Positions 34,625-40,085 of a DNA stretch of 40,085 nucleotides are shown in pieces. The position numbers and the translations under genes are program-made. How positions within the stretch are numbered: position 1 is the stretch's first letter; each line of letters begins with the position of its first letter. The stretch comes from Ruminococcaceae bacterium UBA5396 (GTDB lineage: Bacteria > Bacillota > Clostridia > Oscillospirales > Acutalibacteraceae). The stretch spans positions 16,511-56,595 of the forward strand of contig DHOG01000076.1 in the NCBI GenBank assembly GCA_002410715.1, in the 5' to 3' direction. Below the pieces are notes generated by a model. It was not told where the DNA came from. It saw nothing but the letters and a program-made list of their open reading frames with translations, and ran no database searches.

Positions 34625-36823
34625 TTAGTGTTTCACCTTATGCATTTCCAGCTGAGCCATTACAAGTCCAAAATAAATGCCTTTTTGGCGCATCAGCTCA
34701 TTGTGTGTACCCACCTCCGCAATACTGTGCTTATCCAACACTACGATCCGGTCGGCTTTACGTAAAGTGGAAAGACGGTGGGCTATGGCGAACGTTGTCC
34801 TGCCCTGCGTCAGCCTGTTCAAAGCTTCCTGTATTTGGTATTCAGTCTCGGTATCGAGACTGCTGGTTGCCTCATCAAGAATCAAGAGCCTCGGATTATG
34901 CAGAATTGCTCGGGCGATTGCAATGCGCTGCCTTTCTCCCCCCGATAGAGTCGAGCCGCGTTCCCCGACATAGGTATCATATCCATCCGGAAATTTTGTA
35001 ATAAAATCATGTGCATTTGCAATCTTTGCAGCCTTAATCACATCCAATGCGGTTGCATCCGGCTTTGCATAGCGTATATTGTCGAACAATGTACCTGAAA
35101 AAAGAAATGTTTCCTGTAATACAACCCCAATCTGGCGGTGAAGACAAGCTTTTGTCAAATTGCTAAGCGGAATACCGTCGATCATTATCTGCCCGTCATC
35201 TGCATCGTACAAACGCATTAGAAGGTTAATCATGGTTGATTTTCCTGTCCCCGACGAACCCACCAGACCGATCATCTCACCTTTTTTTACCGATAGGCTT
35301 ATATGTTCCAACACCGGCTCATAAGATTTATATCCGAAGGTTACGTTCTCAAAAACAACATTTCCATCCAAATCCCTGTCAATCGCATCCGAAGCTTGGT
35401 CTATCTTCAGCTCTTCATCCAAAACATCATAAATGCGTTCCAACGCAGTTTTTAATCGCATAATCATACGGGGCAGCCTGCTTATAAACTGAAGCGGCAT
35501 ATACAGCATATTGGCATAAGCAATAAACTGTATCAGCTCACCCGGTGTCATGCTGCCGGTTAATACATCCCGACCTCCAAAAAAATATATTAAAAACGTA
35601 CCAGAAGTTATAATCAACATTACAAAAGGATATAATGTGGCCCAAAGGACTTCGTTTCGGCGCTGAATATATTTAAGTCGTTCTATATAGGACCTAAAAC
35701 GCTCGGTCTCCCGCTGCTCCTGTCCAAAGGACTTAACAACGCGTATACCCGATATAACATCCTGAAGCCGCCCGTTCACTCGATCATCAAAACGCCACTG
35801 CTGACGCCACAAGCGTCTTTCCAGTTTTCTGAAAGCCCGCACAAGGATGAAAGCAAGCGGTACAAACGCCAGCGTGAGCAACGCAAGCCGCCAATTCATA
35901 AACAGCATGGTAATGAACGCACCGATCATTATAAAAATCCTTGTGAACATTTGCGCAAAAGCGGTTTCCATAAATTGACGAATATGAGACGTATCATGAA
36001 CAACACGGTTCATAAGTTCTCCGGCCTGCCTGGAATTAATGAATTCCATCGACAATTCATTGATTTTTGCATAGACCCGCCCGCGTAGGTCACGGCTGAT
36101 TCTTGTACCAAGATTGTTGCTCCATATCGTGTTGATGGTAGACAATGCAAGGACCAGCAATACAAGGGCAAGCATGGTTGCAAAAAAACCACCAATTTGC
36201 CCCAAAGTGCCGCTGGCAGGCACCATAACATCATCAATAAACCGCCGCTGAATAAACTGCTGACCAACGGTAATCGCAGATATAGCCGCCATAAACAGCG
36301 TTATTGACAAAAATGGAAGTGCGTAAGCTCCGCATAGACTCCAGAACCTCTGGAACGTACGGCCCATTCCGGCGCAGCGCGGACATTGATTTGTTCCGGG
36401 CAGAACCTGCCCGCACGCAGGACAATACCGCTCCCGCTCAGGACTTACAATTTCCTTGTCCTGACCACGGCAAAATAAGGAAGCTCCACGGGCAGTATAT
36501 GAATATTGAACCATGAATCGCATGCTAAATCTACACAGTATCTCGTCATAGGAACTATGATTTGAAATCAAAATACCGCAGTTTACCTCCGGCGAACAGA
36601 GGATCTCATCGGTTTGGGACAGATCAATATTCCTTATTATACTGCCGTTTTTGAGAATAAAAAGATTGTTACGGGTAACCGCAACCCATCCATCGCTAAT
36701 CCACTGACCATCTTTGTCCAAGTCAAACGGAAGACAATAAACAATTTTTTCACCTTTTAGAAGCGGTTTGATTTTTTCCTGTTCATGATCGGGAAGCGTA
36801 TATTTTAAATTCAAGCCAACCAC
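34625..36823 (-). CDS. ABC half-transporter with N-terminal sensor-like domain and zinc ribbon (cyanophycin-associated type), second subunit
   Basis: A 732-residue protein. Residues 1-125 form a beta-rich domain of unknown function (GWVAVTRNNLFILKNGSI, a PH-like pattern); a zinc ribbon CPACG...CPRC follows (about 134-151). The six-helix exporter domain covers about 165-460, and the ATPase about 490-725: GSSGTGKSTM, LSGGERQRIAIARAIL, LLILDEATSSLD, IAHRLSTLR. Catalytic residues are complete. The start is GTG at 36823 (AAGGCAGG upstream). With the half-transporter at 37446 it probably forms a heterodimeric exporter; the DUF1854 gene lies between them. In proteobacteria such sets are annotated as cyanophycin-metabolism-associated, which fits cphA/cphB in this window. 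Substrate unknown. Confidence 0.9.
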   Translation of the reverse strand: MVGLNLKYTLPDHEQEKIKPLLKGEKIVYCLPFDLDKDGQWISDGWVAVTRNNLFILKNGSIIRNIDLSQTDEILCSPEVNCGILISNHSSYDEILCRFSMRFMVQYSYTARGASLFCRGQDKEIVSPERERYCPACGQVLPGTNQCPRCAGMGRTFQRFWSLCGAYALPFLSITLFMAAISAITVGQQFIQRRFIDDVMVPASGTLGQIGGFFATMLALVLLVLALSTINTIWSNNLGTRISRDLRGRVYAKINELSMEFINSRQAGELMNRVVHDTSHIRQFMETAFAQMFTRIFIMIGAFITMLFMNWRLALLTLAFVPLAFILVRAFRKLERRLWRQQWRFDDRVNGRLQDVISGIRVVKSFGQEQRETERFRSYIERLKYIQRRNEVLWATLYPFVMLIITSGTFLIYFFGGRDVLTGSMTPGELIQFIAYANMLYMPLQFISRLPRMIMRLKTALERIYDVLDEELKIDQASDAIDRDLDGNVVFENVTFGYKSYEPVLEHISLSVKKGEMIGLVGSSGTGKSTMINLLMRLYDADDGQIMIDGIPLSNLTKACLHRQIGVVLQETFLFSGTLFDNIRYAKPDATALDVIKAAKIANAHDFITKFPDGYDTYVGERGSTLSGGERQRIAIARAILHNPRLLILDEATSSLDTETEYQIQEALNRLTQGRTTFAIAHRLSTLRKADRIVVLDKHSIAEVGTHNELMRQKGIYFGLVMAQLEMHKVKH

Positions 36824-36844
36824 CGCCTGCCTTGTTCGTTCTTA

Positions 36845-37420
36845 TTAAATAAATAGATCTAGCTGTTTGATTTCTCTTGCAGATAGCTTATATAGATCAG
36901 GAATCTCAAAACGATTTCCGTCCAAATCATTAATCAGATAACGATCTTTACCAATCGGATAGACACTGCCGCCGCCCATACGAACCGTAAAACGGCAGGT
37001 TCCCCTATCAGTTACTACATCCCAGTATGAATATCCGTATTCCTCGCGGATGTGACGTACCTTCAGAATTTTGGGCGTAAAATACCTTAATTCCATTTGT
37101 TCATTCAACATGGCACATGTATCTTCCGGAAGCTGATCCATATCATCTATTAAACCGATTTCCCTGCCATCACCCTCCGGCTCTCGAATTGAAATGTAGT
37201 GCGTCGGATCAGAATGAGGAAAGCAGCGGTGTACAGTGATGCGATTATAGACTTTTATTTCACCGTCTTCTTCCGTATATTGAAGACTTACAAATCCCCC
37301 GTCGGTACGGCTAAAAACAGAATTTTCTTTTGTAATGCGGTGTACGCTCGTTATATCATCAACAACCTGTTTTTGTTTTTCGAGCACTTGGTCTTCCACT
37401 TTCATTTTTTCTTTCAGCAT
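36845..37420 (-). CDS. DUF1854 family protein (cyanophycin-metabolism-associated type)
   Basis: A 191-residue soluble protein. After a helical lead (1-35) a beta-rich domain contains YNRITVHRCFPHSDPTHYIS, IREPEGDGREIGLIDDMDQL and RGTCRFTVRMGGGSVYPIG, the DUF1854 signature, ending in LINDLDGNRFEIPDL. DUF1854 proteins stand next to paired ABC transporters in cyanophycin gene clusters of proteobacteria; no activity is established. The ATG at 37420 is supported by AAAGGG eight bases upstream; a longer frame (to 37573) overlaps the previous ABC gene. It lies 25 bp after that gene and 21 bp before the next, so all three form one operon. Confidence 0.88.
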   Translation of the reverse strand: MLKEKMKVEDQVLEKQKQVVDDITSVHRITKENSVFSRTDGGFVSLQYTEEDGEIKVYNRITVHRCFPHSDPTHYISIREPEGDGREIGLIDDMDQLPEDTCAMLNEQMELRYFTPKILKVRHIREEYGYSYWDVVTDRGTCRFTVRMGGGSVYPIGKDRYLINDLDGNRFEIPDLYKLSAREIKQLDLFI

Positions 37421-37445
37421 ACCATCAGCCCTTTCCGCTTTAAGC

Positions 37446-39758
37446 TCAGTCCCCAATGCCGCGCATGGCAAGCGCCTTGGACTGAAGCTGCAACAGTTTA
37501 TAATATTCCCCTTGTTTTGCCACCAGCTCGGCATGGGTTCCGCTTTCAACCAGTTCCCCTTTGTCAAGTACAATCAGATGATCGGCATTACGCAGGGTTG
37601 AAAGTCGATGTGCAATGGATATGGTTGTTCTCCCTTTTATCAGCTTTTCGAGGGATTCCTGTATTGCGCGTTCTGTCTCGGTATCAACAGAAGCGGTTGC
37701 CTCGTCAAGCACAAGTATACGAGGATCTGCCAGTATGGCCCTAGCAATAGAAATTCGTTGCCTTTCTCCACCCGAAAGTTCTCGCCCCCCCGAGCCGATT
37801 ATGGTGTCATATCCGTCGGGGAGGCGGCAAATGAAATTATGTGCGCTGGCAGCCTGAGCCGCTCGAACAATTTCAGCATGGCCGGCGTCAGGTCTTGCAT
37901 AAGCAATATTTTCGGCAATGGTGCCCATGAAAATATAAGTCTCCTGGCTTACCATCGCAACCGCGCCGCGCAAGGATGAAAATGCAAGATTCTTAATATT
38001 GATGCCGTCCAGCAAAATTTCGCCGCTGTCCGCATCATAAAGACGGGAAATTAAGTTAACCAGTGTAGATTTACCTGCACCTGATTTTCCGACAATCCCC
38101 AGCATCTCACCGGATTTCACCGAAAAACTCACATCGTTCAAAACGCACTTGTTGGGTTCATATCCAAAACTGACATGATTTAGCGTTATGTCACCTTTTA
38201 AATCTACATATACAGGCGCTTCTTTTTCCATTACGTCCGGCCTGGCGTCAATAATTTCAAATACACGCTGAGCAGCATTCATGCTGCTTGCCCACCACCT
38301 GAATATATTTGAAAAAAACTGCATTGGGCCTTGCATTAAACCAAGAAAGTTTAAAAAAGTGATCAGCTTACCATATGTAAAAACACCAGGCGCCTGAATA
38401 ATGAATAATGCGCCGATGCTTGCGACAAGCAAAGACGGGATTTCCCTCGCCAAACTATACATAATTTCAAATTGGTTCCCGTATCGGACTACCCGCATTT
38501 CGGCGTTTCTGACACGATCATTTACCTTTTGAAAACGTGTATTTTCATATTCTTCCTGACCAAATGCTTTAACGACACGAGCACCGCCAATCCCGTCATT
38601 TAGCAAGGAATAAAGGGTGCGTACTGTGCGTGAGCGCCTTCCGTGTGCATGCCAAATACGAGGCATAAGCCTGTAACTGATAAAAAACAGCGGCGGCAGC
38701 ATAAAGAATGATATAAGTGCAAGCCGCCAATCCATACTAAACATAATAATTGCGGCAAACAGGAAGGTAAACACATTGTAAAGAAGATAGGGAAGTCCGT
38801 CTATAAAAAAGCCCATGACCTCATTGGCATCGCTGTTCACCCTTTGCATCAGGCTTCCTGTCTGGCGTCTTGTGAAAAACCCGATTGAAAGCTTCTGCAA
38901 TGCTTCAAAAACATTTCCTTTAATTTTAGTAACCACTTCGGGTACCAAATATGCGTTTATCCGCCCCTGAATCACTCCGACAATCTGCTTGATAATTAAA
39001 ATCAGCGCAGCTGAAAGCACCAGCATCAACAGTGCCAGTACAAAGTTGCCCGGTATTCCAAGTGTTTCAGTGAATTCTTGGTTTTTGGACAAAATCTTAT
39101 CATATAATATGGTGCCAGTAAGATAAGGACTCAGCGAGCTTAGAATACCGGATACAATCATACATAGGAACAAACCACAAATACGAAGCCAAAACGGTTT
39201 GAAATAGGATAAAATACGAAGGAAGATTGCACGCTTCACCATACATTTCGGACATACAGACCGTCCTTTTTCAGGATAAGGCATTCCGCATTTTGGGCAG
39301 TATTCCACATCGTTCCGCTTTTTTTCCGGCGGTTCCTCGCCTGTTAACCGACAACTGAAAGTCATACAAAAATTGCGCATTTCCTTCATCTTTGCGCCCG
39401 AAAAACGGCATATCCATGTTTCAATGCCATCAATATCCGCCATAAACAGTCCGCCGACCACCTGATCTAAAATTTTAGGGTTCGCAATTCTGCTTAACTC
39501 ATATTGATATAACTCACCGACTCCTTCTACCGGACGATGACTGGCAGGCGAAGCGCCCGAGAATATCATTTCACCGGACTGATCTGAAACGACAAGAATA
39601 AATCTTTTATCAGTCAGTATAAGATAAAGGCTGCGCAGCTCACCATTTTTGTCCATATCTGCGCTTACTGCATCAAGAAAAGCCTCCGGTTTTAACCCCC
39701 GCTTTTCAAGCGCTGTTATAACCGAGTTTGGAATGACTTTCTTCAGCGATTCGTTCAT
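37446..39758 (-). CDS. ABC half-transporter with N-terminal sensor-like domain and zinc ribbon (cyanophycin-associated type), first subunit
   Basis: A 770-residue protein built like its partner at 34625. An N-terminal beta-rich domain (about 1-140; LYLILTDKRFILVVSDQSG) is followed by a zinc ribbon CPKCGMPYPEKGRSVCPKC (about 153-171), a six-helix exporter domain (about 185-490) and a complete ATPase (GKSGAGKSTLVN, LSGGERQRISIARAIL, LVLDEATASVD, IAHRLSTLR). The two subunits share architecture but differ clearly in sequence, as in heterodimeric exporters. The N-terminal parts face the cytoplasm and could sense a ligand or bind the DUF1854 protein; this is inference. AAAGG stands about 13 bases before the ATG, somewhat far. 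Confidence 0.9.
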   Translation of the reverse strand: MNESLKKVIPNSVITALEKRGLKPEAFLDAVSADMDKNGELRSLYLILTDKRFILVVSDQSGEMIFSGASPASHRPVEGVGELYQYELSRIANPKILDQVVGGLFMADIDGIETWICRFSGAKMKEMRNFCMTFSCRLTGEEPPEKKRNDVEYCPKCGMPYPEKGRSVCPKCMVKRAIFLRILSYFKPFWLRICGLFLCMIVSGILSSLSPYLTGTILYDKILSKNQEFTETLGIPGNFVLALLMLVLSAALILIIKQIVGVIQGRINAYLVPEVVTKIKGNVFEALQKLSIGFFTRRQTGSLMQRVNSDANEVMGFFIDGLPYLLYNVFTFLFAAIIMFSMDWRLALISFFMLPPLFFISYRLMPRIWHAHGRRSRTVRTLYSLLNDGIGGARVVKAFGQEEYENTRFQKVNDRVRNAEMRVVRYGNQFEIMYSLAREIPSLLVASIGALFIIQAPGVFTYGKLITFLNFLGLMQGPMQFFSNIFRWWASSMNAAQRVFEIIDARPDVMEKEAPVYVDLKGDITLNHVSFGYEPNKCVLNDVSFSVKSGEMLGIVGKSGAGKSTLVNLISRLYDADSGEILLDGINIKNLAFSSLRGAVAMVSQETYIFMGTIAENIAYARPDAGHAEIVRAAQAASAHNFICRLPDGYDTIIGSGGRELSGGERQRISIARAILADPRILVLDEATASVDTETERAIQESLEKLIKGRTTISIAHRLSTLRNADHLIVLDKGELVESGTHAELVAKQGEYYKLLQLQSKALAMRGIGD

Positions 39759-39798
39759 AGCAGGGTCAGACCTTTCTTTTGTTAGCTAATAAATGAAT

Positions 39799-39829
39799 AA
39801 AGGCACCTCCGAGGTGCGGAAGTGCCTTT
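39799..39829 (-). terminator. Terminator of rnpB
   Basis: AAAGGCAC (39799-39806) pairs with GTGCCTTT (39822-39829), extended inward by TCC/GGA past one mismatch. On the minus strand it follows the RNase P RNA by about 12 bases and is followed by TTTATTCATTTATTA. The first ABC gene starts 40 bases later. Confidence 0.8.
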
Positions 39830-39841
39830 TGTTTTACATAA

Positions 39842-40085
39842 AATGAGCGAGCCTGTAAGCCGAGTTCTGTCTTGACAATGTGTCATGAACAGCCATCTAT
39901 CTCGACTGCATGTTGCCATACAGCTCAAGCCGCCTGTCGAAGCACATCGGGCAAATGTATTGCTTCTGTCGACGTTGCACCGGATAGGGTTTACAGGGCC
40001 ACATAGTCTCCTATGTGCCGGTGAGCTCTTACCTCGCCTTTCCACCCTTACCGCAAATCAATGCGGCGGTATATCTCTGTTGCAC
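39842..40085 (-). ncRNA. rnpB: RNase P RNA, bacterial type A (3' part; gene runs off the window)
   Basis: Minus strand. Signature blocks read 5' to 3' from the right edge: GGTGGAAAGGCGAGGTAAGA and GCTCACCGGC (the conserved J11/12-P12 region), CCTGTAAACCCTATCCGG, GCAACGTCGACAGAAGCAA, and near the 3' end ACAGAACTCGGCTTACAGGC, the conserved segment that ends most bacterial RNase P RNAs. It is the ribozyme that removes 5' leaders from pre-tRNA. About 245 bases are inside the window; the 5' part, including the first CR-I segment, lies beyond 40085. Confidence 0.93.

Noticed and set aside
34477..35001. 174-codon open frame on the plus strand over the ABC gene start
   Set aside because: It runs antisense through a conserved ATPase domain and shows no known motif.
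1..40085. CRISPR array, prophage, tRNA genes
   Set aside because: No regularly spaced repeats, phage structural or integrase genes, or tRNA cloverleaf sequences were noticed while reading the window.

Overview
The window looks like a chromosomal segment of a spore-forming, anaerobic, fermentative member of the Clostridia; an Oscillospirales/Ruminococcaceae-type relative is my guess from gene content, not a computed placement. Supporting signs are a pyruvate:ferredoxin oxidoreductase, acetate kinase and a small ferredoxin (anaerobic metabolism), a Bacillus-type spore-coat transglutaminase and a DUF3787 spore-surface protein (sporulation), strong AGGAGG-type ribosome binding sites, and sigma-A promoters of the TTGAAG-N17-TATAAT type.

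Layout. 1-500: tail of a DUF438/PAS protein and a [4Fe-4S] ferredoxin. 600-3950: a probable spore-coat island (unknown protein coupled to tgl, an Arg-tailed small protein, and two tandem paralogues that look Sm-like). 3980-8730, minus strand: a pseudouridine synthase, a MacB-like ABC exporter fusion, an alpha/beta esterase and an orphan TrpA-like barrel without the TrpA catalytic acids. 8820-10640, plus strand: a membrane-anchored SGNH hydrolase, a SLOG-fold protein and an unknown cysteine-containing protein. 10690-12940, minus strand: a DUF5685 / J-domain / membrane-protein operon. 12980-18650, minus strand: radC-uvrB-uvrA DNA-repair operon. 18750-23280, minus strand: a complete cyanophycin operon, iadA-cphB-cphA (synthesis, depolymerisation, dipeptide cleavage). 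23430-25136: an IS110-family element. 25147-28686: nifJ, then a DUF3787 spore protein, ackA, cca and, converging on cca, recD2. 34090-39760, minus strand: two ABC half-transporters flanking a DUF1854 protein, a set known elsewhere from cyanophycin loci, plus a small membrane protein. The window ends inside rnpB (RNase P RNA), minus strand.

The most striking object is the IS110 element. Its ends can be placed from the sequence because joining them would create a consensus promoter (TTGACA-N17-TATAAT) for a roughly 240-nt structured RNA upstream of the recombinase. That RNA fits a bridge RNA: it has a 5' hairpin and two similarly built guide loops. One loop carries a 9-nt match to the left target flank and a 6-nt match to the right target flank; the other partly matches the element's own ends. 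The inferred target is the Shine-Dalgarno sequence of nifJ, so the element sits exactly between nifJ and its probable promoter while keeping AGGAG in front of the nifJ ATG.

The second theme is nitrogen storage. A full cyanophycin cycle lies in the same 21 kb as a DUF1854 plus paired-ABC system, suggesting that the link described in proteobacteria also holds in this lineage.
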